DNA of 39,314 nucleotides from Helochares maculicollis (Eukaryota > Arthropoda > Insecta > Coleoptera > Hydrophilidae). How positions within the stretch are numbered: position 1 is the first letter of the stretch; each line of letters opens with the position of its first letter. The translations under genes and the position numbers were made by a program. Location of the stretch: assembly GCA_033557835.1 (NCBI GenBank), contig JAWQRO010000421.1:1-39314 (forward strand), given 5' to 3'. This document shows positions 1 to 12,935 of the stretch, in pieces. Below the pieces are notes generated by a model. The model was not told where the DNA came from, searched no databases, and saw only the letters and a program-made list of their open reading frames with translations.

Positions 1-5
1 TGTTT

Positions 6-62
<57 letters not shown>
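6..62. repeat. AT dinucleotide microsatellite
   Basis: Almost pure alternating A and T, with a few T interruptions, at the very start of the window. The true left boundary may lie outside it. Confidence 0.95.
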
Positions 63-63
<1 letters not shown>

Positions 64-860
64 CATATAAGTAAATTCTTTAAAGAGCAGATTAAAATAG
101 CAAACGTAGGTAGTAATTGCAGATTTAAAATGTTCATTTTATTCAATAGCACCGTTCCTTCTAATATGTCATAATAGAACATACAATCAACAAATTGTGT
201 AGAGTAATTACTTTCAAGTAATTTATATTGCGGTGAATTTAGAATTATTAAACAAAATAAATAGCATACTAATAAAGTGAAACAATATTTACTGGATCAT
301 TTTTTCATATAAACGCTAGAATATTTATTTGGATATGACTGGGTTTGTTTGGCCATTGTGATGTTTTAAAATTAAGTTTACGCTTAAAGCATCTGGATTT
401 GAAATCGAAAACGAAAACAATTAACATCCCAATAAATTTCAACCGGTGAGGAAAAACAAGCGCCACATGTTTGGTCGGATTGCGTTCATTTCAATTTGTT
501 TTTAATACATTATTAACTATTACGTAAGTCAGATAAACTTTTCTTTATGCCTTATTCAAAGACATATTTACTAATAGGCAAATCATCTGAACTTACTAAG
601 CACGAAACAAAAAACCATCACTTTATTGTAAACAAGGTGATTAAAATAAAGCGGATGCTTATCAAACACCGTAAAGCGCACTAAATTTACAACCACAGAC
701 GCAAGAATAGCGGTGCATGTTTTTCTGTTGTCGTAATAACATAAATTTGTACAATTAATACTAATAGAAATTGACTGTAGCCCTTCATAGTCAAGTAGCC
801 ATCGAATTTTAACGATAAAGAATGCCGACAATTAAGTTATTGTTTAGTTTGAGACCACAC
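63..860. other. AT-rich intergenic, nothing recognised
   Basis: No open frame here looks like a protein and no repeat family was recognised. A minus-strand open frame over 583-831 has no domain, no signal peptide and no splice support, and I treat it as chance. Confidence 0.6.
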
Positions 861-1327
861 CCTTCTTGCGGCGGTAATATAGAGCTATTTTATTTTGAGG
901 TCACGTTCGATTTCGTTCAAAAAACAACGCGCTCGAATAAAATTTTACTTAAATGGTTTTTTATGGTCTTTTTTTCTATCTTTACCTTATTAGGAAGGTT
1001 TTGTGTTCGTGAAATAATTTTATCTCGTAATTATGACGGATCTAACGTTTTGTTTTGAGTGTAATGCGGGTATTTTCATAGAGATAAAGGTGACGTTAGA
1101 TTGTAATGTATGATGTAATCGTCTTTCTTGCGGAGGAAGATAGTAATACAAAGCGATCTTTTTTCGAGGTCACGTTCTATTTTAAATGATTAGAAAAAAC
1201 GCAGAGGTATAACATTTGATTTCAATTGTTGTTTGTGTTCTTTATCTGTTTCTTTTTGATAAGGATGGATTTGTGTTCATGAAAAAATTTAATCTCGAAG
1301 TTTTTAAGTATCTAACGACGTGTTTGA
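861..1327. repeat. diverged direct repeat pair of about 190-205 bp
   Basis: The segment at about 861-1050 resembles that at about 1121-1327. Both begin with a TTCTTGCGG-like stretch, share GAGGTCACGTTC (897-908 and 1166-1177), then share TTTGTGTTC followed by a TGAAA tract, and end in a TCTAACG motif. The copies have many substitutions and small gaps, so the duplication is old. Short open frames inside (822-1058, 1216-1413) do not encode similar proteins, so the similarity is at the DNA level. AGGTCA is the nuclear-receptor half-site, but a single half-site per copy is weak evidence for regulation. Confidence 0.6.
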
Positions 1328-1704
1328 TTATGATGCCGTTATTTTTTAGCAATAACGGTGCCCTTGCAGCATGGTCTATCGGCATCATTTTCAACATTTT
1401 TATTTATACTTAGAAAATACCATCGTGGTCACATTGGCGTTCTTAGCATGTAGGTTAAGTATTAGAAATTAATTCTGTAACACCCTGTATGACATGGTAA
1501 ATCAACTGATGTCCACAAGGTGGTTAAAAATTTAATTGTAATACAAATAGGAAACGTACAAGATTATTATTTCTGAACATAGCTCTCTTATTATTAAATG
1601 CGTCTGGTCCTTCGTTACACAAGCTTCCTGAAGCTTCTCTAACTTTTTATAGCGTAAAGATCAGTTTTTCTGTAAGTGGATGGCTTTTATACTTTGTCTT
1701 GCAG
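1328..1704. other. intergenic, nothing recognised
   Basis: AT-rich sequence without a convincing open frame or repeat. A TATA-like TTTTATAC lies just before the exon-like segment at 1705. Confidence 0.5.
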
Positions 1705-1826
1705 GACGAATTTGGAAATTCAGCCCCATACTCGACCATTTTCTTTCCGGCTTATAATGAAGTTCATTTTCATAGCGATCCAATTGTTTTTGGCAATGGT
1801 CTAAACGGTGTTGGTTATGCAGCTGT
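1705..1826 (+). other. orphan exon-like segment, function unknown
   Basis: A pyrimidine-rich acceptor (TTTGTCTTGCAG, ending at 1704) and a strong donor (GTAAGT from 1827) bracket 122 bases that are open in the first frame for 40 codons. The peptide begins DEFGNSAPYSTIFFP and contains HSDPIVFGNGLNGVGY. I do not recognise the family. In the second frame an ATG at 1757 starts a signal-peptide-like run, MKFIFIAIQLFLAM, which stops at 1804 unless spliced at a poor GTCTAA donor after 1798. That alternative would make it the first exon of the candidate gene at 3938-6039. Both readings are inference, and chance is possible. Confidence 0.25.
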
Positions 1827-3937
1827 GTAAGTTGTTTTGCGACCCATCTTGCACAGAGTTAATGAAAGCCAAGTCTAATATAGATAAGTCATCCGTCTAA
1901 CATAATCATGACATGTAGACGTTCAATGTTTTTTTCCAACCACAAAAACCGCATTAATATACGTTGCCCTCTTTAGTACTATCAGAAAGGGAAGCAGCCA
2001 CAGTTAATTCCACGACAACGACAAACTTACGTAACAGGATCTAACCTGCGCAGACATATCACTAGCTAAGCCACGCATGCGTTATCTACACTTCAACAAA
2101 GAAATACCAACAGAGAGAAAAATATAATCACATTACGGGTAATACTTGATATCTTCATATTATGAAATTTGCTCTGCGGACCTGAAGGAATATTCTCAAA
2201 TATTTGGATTAGCAACCTGAAACAAATATTTGTGTAAAATAGAAACGCAATGTATAAATTTTAAGTTAAGATACTGAACACTTAAACAATATTTCAATTT
2301 ATAAGAACCAACATAGTTTTAACAATTTGGAACCAGTTGGGTATACTGTAAAAATCCTAATTTAGAGAACTAATTCATATTTCGTTAGATCCTTCCAGAC
2401 ATGAATTTTTATTAAGTATACATTAACAATTAATTAGTAGTGTCATATACATATACCTTAACCAATATTTCATTTTATTATTCGGTCCAATAAGTAGTTA
2501 AAAGGTACAGGGTGTTTTAAAATACCAAAAACATTTATACAATTTGTTCATAACAAAAAACAAAAACTTATTATTAATACTTGTATGTGCATCTAAAAAT
2601 GTATGACAAGAGTACAATATTTTTACTACTGGCCCATATGTCATGACATTGGATGATTAAATAAATAATAATCATACACAAGATAGTAACATTTGTGTGG
2701 AACCACTTTGTTTCCACACTTATATAGCTGCTAAATAAAGGCGCCGATAAATTATCTAAACCGAAGAGGTTAACCTTTTGTGCATCATTTGTTGTTTTGA
2801 AATTAATTATATGTAGAATATGAAGAGCCAGTTGTTAAGCCATGAGCAAATTAAATTGCCAACAAACAGCATGAGAAGGAATGTAAGTCAGGGCAAATAA
2901 CTTATGTACCTACATCTCATCTAATACTAATTGCTAAGCAATTGCACGCTTTGTCTTGCCATCCATCCACGCTGTGTTGGTCAAGAGGTCATGGGTTATT
3001 TATAATATGCTAGGCTAGAATATCGCATAATTTATATTTATTCCCTAAGTTTATTGATTAATTAACCATCGGTTCGCATGTGGAAATTCACTGTATATGC
3101 TATTATTTTTAATTACATCATTCAACGAGATTTAATTCTATTTATCTGCAGTTTGGATTAATGGAAACAATCCGTCAATGCCAAAGAATTAAAACACGAT
3201 AATTTCTTATACAGATATTACCCATTTTGATTTATTTGGCATTTTGTAGCGAGTAAAAATATAGAAAGTGTTTAAGTAATGTGCAAATAATCACATACAA
3301 TCCTTATGCTTGAACTATCCACAACAATGTATCGTCGGCTGTAGTCTTTTAACTGTAAATTTATAGTAGAAAGCTTCTTTAATCATCAATGACTATACTA
3401 GATAAATAACCACAAAGTTACATGATTCTTCACATCACATAAAAATTTTAGCCATTAGCCATTACTTCTGGCATGTAGCAAACACAGGCTGGAAGTAACA
3501 ACGTTTTCTAAATTCCATCACAAATAAAGTGCTTTTTCTTTAAATTTTTCTTTTCAAAACAAGAGAAGAAATTTCTTGTTCTATGCGATTATACAAATAA
3601 AGCAATTATAGTACTTACATGGTCAATTGAGGACCTGCCAACGATTTATTTTTCCTGTAAAGCTAGCTATTTCCTTCGATTCTAAAGTCGATTTCGCCGT
3701 GGATTACTAATTTAAATAAATTTACACGATCAATTAATACGCAAATTGCAGCAAACTGCTCCATTTTTTGGCTTCACGCATAAATAAATCCTTGACTGAT
3801 AAAGTGTACAGGTGGTACTACTATTACACTAGATGCGTTCAAATGCTTTCACTCGTATAAATATTGATTTTATGTTAATTTTTTAGAGTGTTACAGTTTC
3901 AATATTTATTTATTTAACCAGCAGCTTACAATTTCAG
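1827..3937. other. intergenic or intronic, nothing recognised
   Basis: AT-rich DNA with no supported gene. A short open stretch at 2820-2882, starting with ATG and ending at a GTAAGT donor in phase 0, could be a small first exon for the model at 3938-6039. Its 21-residue product has no signal-peptide character. Confidence 0.45.
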
Positions 3938-6039
3938 CAACGGATTTCGCAGAGTTTCCTCGAGAAATTGTTTAATGGATTATCTAACAAAGTTTACAAT
4001 ACCTGTGTACAAACACAAGAGCCTATTAAGGTGCGATTATCATTTTTTCGATGTAACACACGCATTGCGTTTACTTACCAAATAAATTATTGTATGTTAC
4101 TTTCATAATAGAATGTATGGTAGAAGCTAGGCATGTAATTTATTTGAATAACTAATTGTTATTTCATTTTCCTCCTGTTAAGTGTAAAACGTGATTACAA
4201 TGAAATCTGATACAGCAGTTACTCCAGATTTTAAACTGTATCTCCGCTCTACAACCGAGCAATATAATTTGCGTTATAGCTTTTTACCAAATATGTAAGT
4301 TAACGAGTTCACAAGAGACTTTCGTAAAAGGAGATTTGAAGTAATTTACACAGGGAATAATTAAAACATTTATCTAAGATTACTTGCCTGGGATATTTGA
4401 AATTTATCTGCCTGGGTACTGGAACTTGAATATTATGAGGAAACGAAGTGTAATTGCTTTCTGTATTAAAATTAATAATTAAAGTGATTAAGTTGAAAGT
4501 ACTTTGGTAAATGAGAGTCATATTTTAATGTTATTTACTGGCTAAAGAGGGTTTGAAATATACATGATATGGACATGATTTGTCAAAAAATAAGGCCGAC
4601 AGGCAAGTTTCAAATCATCAACTTTGTATTTCCAAAATTAGTTTACGAATCCTTTTTTAGCTAATGTTTCAAATCTATTTGGCTAACTAATTTGATATTC
4701 TCGTTGATGTTTAAATATAACATATACACTGCCGCCGATTATAATTAATTGTTATGCAGTAGATCATTTATTAGATGGCTTTATGAGATGGTTATTAGCT
4801 GTTTTTTGTAGTGTAATTTGAGATAGATTAAAAACATTGTCATAGTGAAGATTATTCTAACGCATTATACGCCTAGCCCTTATTATTTATCCTAACGCGG
4901 CTAGACTTTCTTCTTTATAAATATTAATATCATACAGACAGAATTTTACTAGAATGTATGTAATTAGGTATACGCGTATACAATGCGTCCATTAATTGTA
5001 TAATAATGTGATAGTCATAACTTTTCCTTCCTCATGTTTACGTTTACAATTCCATTAAAATACATTTGAATAAAATAGTCGTGCATTAGATCACGAGTCA
5101 TATAGATCCTGATTCAATTCAGTCACACATATAAGCAGGACTATTACATAAGAAATACAAATTCCTAATTTAATTGGCTTATATACGATCTTATTGATAG
5201 TTATTTGATATCCTTTATGCGGACATTGTACGATAAATTGTACAAAATTGGATTACATAAAAGGGCTTTCGCTACTGTTAAAAGCACGTTTGTTAACAAA
5301 AGCGGGTACATTGTTTGTAGATAGCATCAAAATAAATACAATTTAAGTGTTTTCTAGTCAAAACCGTCATTAATTATTGCTACATATATTTTACAGACAC
5401 TGCTAAGGTTAATTCAAGTGAAATAACATATATTTTTGAAACATCTATTATAGAAAAACAGCTTTAAGTCTCTAGATGAATGGTACTACCTGGCACTATG
5501 GAGGTAAAAAAAACTCCACAACATTATAAGTTTTAGATTTAAATTTGCATTTGTCTTAATTAGGCAGTCAAAACGAAATGTCACGTTCGCCTGCACAGGT
5601 TTAATTTGAATTTAACAATTCTTGTCTGCGGATTATTTTGGAGATAGTTTCGATTGCGCTGGACCTCAAAAACAAGCAAACTCTAAGAACACTTTGTATT
5701 GTCCATGAACTCAAAAGCTAACCCAAAGCTTGATAGTAAAAGCCAAAACTGCTTATTACCCTTGGACAGCCAAACGCATGTTAATTATGTAGATTAATTT
5801 TAATAAGTTTGTCAAAAGTTTAATAATGCAGCCTTAACAATAAAATAAATGTGGTTGCCTTCGCAGATAATCAGATTACTAAACCGATCGCTCTTCAAAC
5901 AGCAGTTGAAAGTATCACGAACGAAATTGCAAATAATGTAGAAACCAGTAGTAAATTTGCAAACAAAATGATGAGATTTCTTTATTACGTTCACTCAAAT
6001 GGAATTCTTGAACAACTAATAAGATTATTTTTCAATTAA
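3938..6039 (+). CDS. candidate spliced gene, small helical protein, unknown
   Basis: Three segments join in one frame. 3938-4030 (31 codons, acceptor ATTTCAG, donor GTGCGA) starts QRISQSFLEKLFNG. 4216-4294 (26 codons plus one base, donor GTAAGT) starts QLLQILNCISALQ. 5867-6039 (acceptor GTTGCCTTCGCAG) ends in a TAA stop after a run containing NEIANNVETSSKFANKMM. Phases fit as 0, 0 and 1. The joined product has about 115 residues, is rich in Leu, Ile, Gln and Asn, looks alpha-helical, and has three Cys. ATTAAA occurs shortly after the stop. The first exon is not established; 1757-1798 would supply a signal peptide but has a poor donor. The acceptor before 4216 lacks a pyrimidine tract, the weakest point. 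I recognise no family, and the model could be chance. Confidence 0.32.
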
Positions 6040-8680
6040 ATTGCAGTTTAGTGCTTTGTGTTTATTAAAAGGAATTTTATCAAGTTGAAATGCTTAGAGA
6101 AGGCCCTTATCTCAAATTGCTTGGAAATAACGGGAGTTTACAAGAGCTTCTGTGCTTTTTGTAATGATAACTTGTAGTAATTACACGTATCAATTTACAT
6201 AAAAAAGCAGAAATTAATGAGGAATGTGTAGAGAGTAGAAGCATATTGACCTAGTAAATTATATGGAAATGTAAACAAGAAGCCAAAGAATTTTTATATT
6301 CTAATACCCTCAAGATCTGAGATCACGTGAACTGAATAAATATATTCGTGAAGGAACTGTGATAAAACAGACACCACATGCAAATTAGCACAAAAAAACC
6401 AAATTAAAAACCTAATCTTCGTATTTAAAATTGGTCAATTACCGTAAACTATTTTACACCTGCATTTTTTATCCAACATTAATCTTTGTAACAGTAGCTG
6501 CAAAAAATGCCCACAACAGAATTTTCTACTAATTACGCATAGCAAACCTTTCAATAACGACTAAAAAGGTTAATTAAAGTAATTAGTTTTAAGTAAAGAG
6601 CCTTCAGTTTATTATTATAATTATGAAAGCTAGGATAAACTTGTTATTCATAGAGAATTTCTAAGAATTATTAAATCAACGAACTATTGTCCATCTCAAT
6701 AAATATTTAATTAGGATAACTTACGCAAGTACTCCCGTGATCTTTATGGCTGAAAGGCGTTAAAAAAGCAGATGCTAAATACAATGGAATGGAAATGATG
6801 AAATTACAAATAAATGAAACGCTGATCGATTGTGAAGGAGAATGTGACGCTTAAAAGGTGATACATGGATGTAATACGTACAGGCGATGTAATTTGTATA
6901 GCATACACGAAAATTAAACCTGCAGAGTAGAGTTTAAATGATCAAATTATAGACGGTTTGCATTAAATGTCATGGTATTTCAACCTCTTAATTTCGAGTG
7001 CAAAGAACCGAAGAACATGTAGCCTGAAGCGTGGACCAAACCCATTGAGTGAAAAAACTCCTTAAAAAATTCACAAGAACATTTCACTATAATGAAACTT
7101 TAAACTGTAAGCAAAACGATAATATTTGGTTGCCAGTCGTCTCTATATAAATTAAAAATAAATCAAAATGCCCCGTTCAGTCAATTGTATATCATAAAAT
7201 TAATTATAATGGACGAACGAAGGATGTTTGCAATTTTTTTGGTGGATTTTTGGTGAAGCGGCTATTGTTTAGCAACACTTTAACCTACATAATAAACAAT
7301 GATAATTATAAAAGAATGCCGAATGTGTGCATGTGTGCAAGGTGATATAGCAATTAATAGTAAGCCTACCAACTACAAAATGCCTTTCAAATTTTCTTGA
7401 TGCGTGGGATGCGAATTCCAAATTGACGTAAACTATCACGCTAACATGATTTTTATGGTTTATAATTGATGTCTAGTAATAATTCCAATCGGTGTTTTTT
7501 ATTTCTTTGGACTGGTTTCGAAGGATTTATTGACTGGCAGGTGGCGATATAAGATTTTACAAATTGTTATGGTTATTTTATGCATGATGTTTGGATAATA
7601 TGTTGACAGCGAATTATGTCCTCCTTCATCATCGCTTATCAAAAAAGTACGTTGTGAAAATGCAAACGCGAAGTCGTTGAAAATATCTTTATAGAGGCAT
7701 AGCCTCATAGAATTGGGTGGTAATTATATTTAGACTGTAATCGTTATCTAAATTTTTATAGGCCCAGTCCATGAATTCCTCATTAGGAATACAATTTTAT
7801 TGGATTTTGGCAGAGATAATAGCTTTTACAGTAATCCTTTCAAATAAATTAGTAAATATTAAGCAACAAAAATCTTATCCTTATCAAATATCTATTATCT
7901 GTATACTATTTGCATTCAACAGTCTATAAATCACACTGCTGCACAGTCTTTTACAGATTGGCATTCGGGTAAGTTGCTTATAAGTTTGCTTATCTCCATA
8001 AAATAAATTACTTGTAATTCAAATCTGCACAATAGCTTGCAAATGTCTGAGAAAATTGTCTGCATATATAACAAAAGCATATAGAAAGTCATTTGAATTT
8101 AATGTCTTTAGAGATGCTCACGTGAATATTCAAAAGTTGCGGGTTCCACGCAGACTTATTAATTAAAACGCTGCAATTAAATTTCAGCAATAATGGTCGC
8201 TTAAGATGCTAGAAAGTTGAAAATATAATTCTCACGTCTATTCATTGCGCATTATTCTGATGCAAGTTGTATTAAAGCTCTGTGCTCATCAAATGATTCA
8301 TTCTTCAACTTGTCTACATGCACTCCTTCGCATACACAGTACACGAAACATATGCAGTGAGAAAAGTGAATAAGCTACAAGCATGAGGATTTAAATTCTT
8401 ACACACATACAGCAGTTGAACTTGACACAGTTACCAGGATTCGCATTTCTGGATTGAGTATTGAAGATCAATTAATAATCTAACTATAAGCTCATTTGAA
8501 CGTAGCGAAGTGTCGATTTCCGACAATACTTCAATGCCTTCCTAGACTTCCTGTGGTTAATTGAAATGGATTGTTCTTGGCCCAGTTTTCTACAATGAAG
8601 AATTACATGTGTTATTTGTTGAGTCAGTCAAGTGTTGCGTTGTTTTAGAAGATTCCTAATTAAGTCTATTTCAGAGTTGC
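6040..8680. other. intergenic, nothing recognised
   Basis: About 2.6 kb of AT-rich sequence. A minus-strand open frame at 7499-7708 shows no domain or splice support. No RNA gene or intact repeat was found. Confidence 0.55.
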
Positions 8681-9167
8681 GAGCATTATGGTTAAAATAT
8701 CTGGACTTTCCTGCCAATGTGTTTTTGGTTTTGATTTCTTTGCAAAATATTTCTTTTTTAGCAGAATTAATTAATTGATTTGATTTACTTCTAGCTGTCC
8801 ATTAGTACAACTTTGCTAAACATAATCACCACATTTTTTTATTTTTATCATTTGCATATAATTATTTCAGACACACTTATTTTTTGTAAGTAGTTTTGGC
8901 ATATTACTGTACTTTTATGTGTACAATGCACTGTCATACAAATCTAAAATATAAATAATCAGAATAAAATTTTATGCAGCCGTGATTCGTCCAAAGCTTT
9001 ATCTGATTAATCATTATTGTAATACCAAATTCAAAATTATCACTGCGTGAGTCATCCCTAAACGGGAATAATAAAACATTTTATTGAAATTTGCAATACG
9101 AGTGGGCCAAATATATGCGAACAAAATATTGTTGTCAACTTGTCATTATACAGTAGCATATTTCAAA
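8681..9167 (+). promoter_or_regulatory. conserved 5' flank of protease homologue copy 1
   Basis: This flank aligns with about 12904-13400 upstream of the second copy. Shared blocks include a TTGCGA...TTATGGTT...AATATCTGGAC stretch at the far end, the run TTTTGCATATAATTA-like, ACAATGCA-TGTC-TACAAATCTA, TTTTATGCAGCCGT versus TTTTATACAGCCGT, and CCCTAAAC-GGAATAATA just before the gene. The duplication therefore copied about 490 bp of upstream DNA. Which blocks are functional cannot be told from two copies. Confidence 0.5.
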
Positions 9168-10083
9168 ATGTCAGTACAGCGAACGATTATATATACTCTG
9201 CTATATTTGATCAACTTAACGATTATTTATTCTAGGAAGTGTGGAACATCTGATCTGAATTATTTTGTAAAAATAGAGTATGACCACGAGCCAGTGTGCG
9301 GTGGAACTCTTGTTAACTCCCATTGGGTATTGACTTCGGAGGACTGCATCATCAATAAACCAATTTCAGGATTCACAGCAGTTCTAACACTGTATAATAA
9401 AATATATACCGCCGAAATTCAGAAGTGTGTTGTCCCTCCCTTCAAAGTTTCAAACGTAACAGAAAATACAATTGCTCTCTGTCGCATAGACGTAGATTAT
9501 TTTTTTCCCAGCAACTATCATTATTTAGATTTAAATCCAGGGGAGTTTAGTTGCCTAGTAGGTACTCTCATGGCTGCAAAAAGTAATAGTGATGATATAA
9601 TTTGCATTCCCATTAAAATTCATGATTGTAAAGAATCTCTAGATAGTGGTAATTATAAATTTGTTGTTCTGTGGGGTAATTCAATATATTTCTATTAGAT
9701 CTCATACAATATATTCGATTCTAGCAAAGCAAACAAAAGAAACTGACGCCATTGATCATTTTCGTTGTAATGCAAATAGAAGCTTATATAAATTTCATGG
9801 AGATTTCTTGAAAAATAAAGATTGTTATTTATTACCTGGGGGACCAGTGACTTGCAATTATTTTCAAGTAGGAATTTTCTTATATCCTTGTGTTTTCACA
9901 CATGACACTAATCAATTTGCTAAGCTACAACATTTTATTCCATGGATTGATGCAACAACAGCAACTGAACTGTTTCCACGTATGGAAAATGACTTTGGGG
10001 AAGCTAATAGGAGTGCTACTTATAATAGTTTTACATGTTTTCTTAAGATAATTATTATCTTTGTAAATTATATTATATCATAA
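9168..10083 (+). CDS. inactive serine protease homologue, copy 1
   Basis: A two-exon gene: 9168-9648, a 76-bp phase-1 intron (GTAATT...TTCTAG), then 9725-10083 with a TAA stop, giving 279 residues. Residues 1-22 are a signal peptide. The chymotrypsin-fold core follows: CGGTLVNSHWVLTSEDC (44-60), NTIALC (100-105), and CYLLPGGPVTC (194-204). At the triad, His is replaced by Asp59, Asp by Thr101 and Ser by Pro198, while the flanking Cys44-Cys60 and Cys194-Cys204 positions are kept. There is no R|IVGG activation site, so it is neither zymogen nor protease. After the domain comes a linker of about 40 residues with NRS sequons, then a hydrophobic C-terminus (FLKIIIIFVNYIIS), a possible GPI-anchor signal or membrane tail. 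The ATG at 9168 is preferred because it matches the second copy and starts the signal peptide; the frame is open upstream but has no shared ATG. Clip-domain type is excluded: no clip domain is present. Confidence 0.85.
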
Positions 10084-11352
10084 TATTTCGGAGTAAAGGC
10101 ATGTAAAAAACAATTATAAAATATGCAAATGGAAATTAAAGATTTATAACGACTAATTTTGAATTTGTTTTTCGTTATCTTTGCATGTATTTTATATTTA
10201 AAATGAATTCGGCAGAGTATGGTACGAAAACAAATAAATAGCAACTGTTAAAATATGCTTTAGGTGTCAATAATAGGAAAAGAACTGAATTTATATTAAC
10301 TTGTTGCGGTTGTAAAATATGTAATTAGGTTATTAAAATTACTTGCATATTTTATTGGTCTAAGGTGTCGTGTCACAGTATTTAGGGCTAATCAAGTCAG
10401 GTCAGTACTGCAAAGGGCAACCGCACAAAAATCAAGGACACACAATACCTAGAAGCTTTCGACCCTGTTTTCGCTAACCAGTAAAAATTTATGGCACATG
10501 CTGATAATCTTTGGCAGAATATTATAGAGATAGAAAAAACTTCATGTGGAAAAAATGTTAAAATTTAATATTACAATACATTTTATTCGGAAAGGATATT
10601 AATCAATGCATTCAGTTCAATGTGTTGTTACGCGAGTCATTAAAATTTTCTTGGGGATATGTAATTCCTCGCACTAGACTTGGAGAAGCGCTGTGCTAGG
10701 ACGCAGGATAAAATACAAAACTGTAAGAACTTGCTAGGAAATTTTAATTTAATATTAAATAATAAAAATATTTTGACCAGAAATAAATATCGCCCGAAAC
10801 TTCAACTTGAATGGTCGCAAATAAAAATACAAAAAATGGTAACAAAAAATGGTAACAAAAAATATCACAATCAATAATACAGGCCTGTTGGTTAAATGCG
10901 ACCGGATTCAACTTTGGACCCTATATGGGCAGCTACGGAGTTTATATTTCCTAGATCCGCAATCAACTTTATAATTCTCCCATTTTCCAAAACTTAGGTG
11001 GCCAAGCGGTGATATACGGTCTCTTCGGGTCTTAATAATAAGGCTCTAACCAAAATAATAAATGGCTACTCAAAATTGACTTTTCATCACTTTCTTTATC
11101 GGGAAAAGTTGCCCTTTTTTTCACGATCTCGTGCTCTTTTTCACTTTTTCTGAGGAAGAGACTACCCTAGCTAAAATCCGAATGATTACGAAAAATGTAG
11201 AGGCTAACAGCTTCCGGAACCTTCGTTTTGGGTGCCACTAAATTGCAAAACTATATATTGCCGGTACCTTTTGGCAACCGAGATATTTAAGATTGCTAGC
11301 ATAAATTTCACCTGAGTTATCTTGACAATTATCATAAGTCTAGTTGCAGATC
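10084..11352. other. insertion private to duplication unit A
   Basis: In the second unit the gene's 3' flank (to about 14352) runs almost directly into the block that in this unit begins near 11353. About 1.2 kb here is therefore extra, or was lost from the other unit. It is locally less AT-rich than its surroundings (for example 10900-11290) and contains a short GGTAACAAAAAAT repeat near 10838-10863. No terminal repeats, target duplication or transposase frame were found. The open frame at 10680-10877 looks like chance. Confidence 0.5.
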
Positions 11353-12935
11353 ATTTATTTATTTGCTTGAATTTATTTATGATGTTTTTAATGCAGCTAA
11401 TTACATTTAGCTTTTCTTTATTCTAAATTAGATTTTCATGACGAATTAATTAGGATTCACTAGCGCTAAGCAAGTTTGTTGAATTTTAACTAATTTTTTT
11501 TCTTGAATTTCTGTGTTTGATGTTTTATTTGTAGTCTTCAGAACATATTTTTAAAATGTCAGAAAATTTTTAAGCTGCCTGCTTCATGTGACCAATTACC
11601 TCAATAGTAAACCTAACGCCTACAGGGAAAACGAATGCTATACTCACAGGCTTTAAATTAATTTATGATGTCATTTGAAATCTAATTTATAATTTATCGC
11701 TTATGAATATAAATATGAATCGCTTACAAACAAAACGTTGTAGGATACTATTCAAACAAATGTAAATATGACTTTGCTTGAAAGATTTCCAGAGTATCTT
11801 TCATTACGTTTACAACTAATGTTAAATTTAAAGTGCAATACTTATAAAGATCTTGTTCAAAAATATTTTGGTCTACCTTCTTTTTTTACAAAATATTTTG
11901 ATTGGCCCATGACAAGAACACAGCGATTTATTTGCATAGCTTTACATGGATTTAAAAAAAAGTCGACAGAGTGATAAAAATACTTTGTTTAAAGTGTGTT
12001 CTGCCGCTTTCTTTACATTTTCTCATATTCCGGTTAATTTGTGAGCACCACGTCTGTAGCAATCTTCCCCTTTTGCCGTGAATCATTTAACACGCCATTT
12101 CTTCACGTTTTGAAAGGAAGTAAGGCGCTATTAAGCAAGTGCAAACATATAATCGTAAGGAGTCACGTCTATTGAGCATGCGGCATGAGACAGAACTTCC
12201 CAGGAGAGAGCTTCCAATAATTAATCACGCCCTTCTGGTCCCCTTATTCACAGTGCGTCGTCTTTCTGCTCAGGCCATTCCGTCTTGCGGTCGATGTGGA
12301 TGGTGCTCCTAGGCTTATCTGTGGTTTATTATACATGCAAGTTAAAAACTGTGGCCACTTATACATCTCTTGCTACTGTACAATGCAAAACTGACTATCT
12401 TTCGTAATGAGAGAGCCAATTGTCACACGTGATTTTTCACTTTTCAATTTGTTTGTCGTTCAAATAATGTGGAACCGATCTTCTGAATTTTCTGGCACGC
12501 TGCTGAAGAAAGTTTATTGAGTAACTGCCCACGGTCGTGCGAGTTGTTTTAGTGTTTGCAAATCTTGTTCTTCAAACAATGCTTGCAATCCCATATCTTT
12601 TTATTTTTGGTGGTTTTCCATGTTCCTTGACTGCAATATTAAAGATTCCATTTTTTAAACGCTAATTTTGCGATGGAATATGTTCCACATAATGTTCTTT
12701 GTTTGGTAAAATTTCCGATGTATTGAACACAACAAAACAACTCGATGGAAATACTATTAATTATATCGCTAATGCGCATCTGAAACTTGTTGATCTATAC
12801 TTTTATAATACTATTTACAGACCCCATCTCGTGACGATTTTAGGATTGGATATGTTTGCACGAGTATAGTTCTGCCAAAAGCACCACACGTCACGAGAAT
12901 TTAAGTTGCGAACCTTATGGTTCAAATATCTGGAC
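11353..12935. repeat. spacer of tandem segmental duplication, unit A
   Basis: This block matches 14353 to about 14490 and then 17101-18348 in order and orientation. Landmarks: ATTTGCTTGAATTTATTTATG (11361) versus ATTTGCGTGAATTT (14361); CCTAACGCCTA near 11610 and near 17175; AAAATATTTTG...CCTTCTT near 11860 and 17460; AATCGTAAGGAG near 12150 and 17798; CTATACTTTTA near 12794 and 18210. Similarity is well below that of the coding exons. A 68-codon open frame at 11768-11974 is broken in the matching segment near 17310-17545, so it is probably not a gene. Confidence 0.7.

Noticed and set aside
9646..10083. Separate gene starting at 9646
   Set aside because: Its first 26 codons lie in the intron of the protease homologue; the rest is exon 2.
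11768..11974. 68-codon open frame as a small gene
   Set aside because: The duplicated counterpart near 17310-17545 is broken by stops and indels, and there is no recognisable domain. It could still be real in this copy only.
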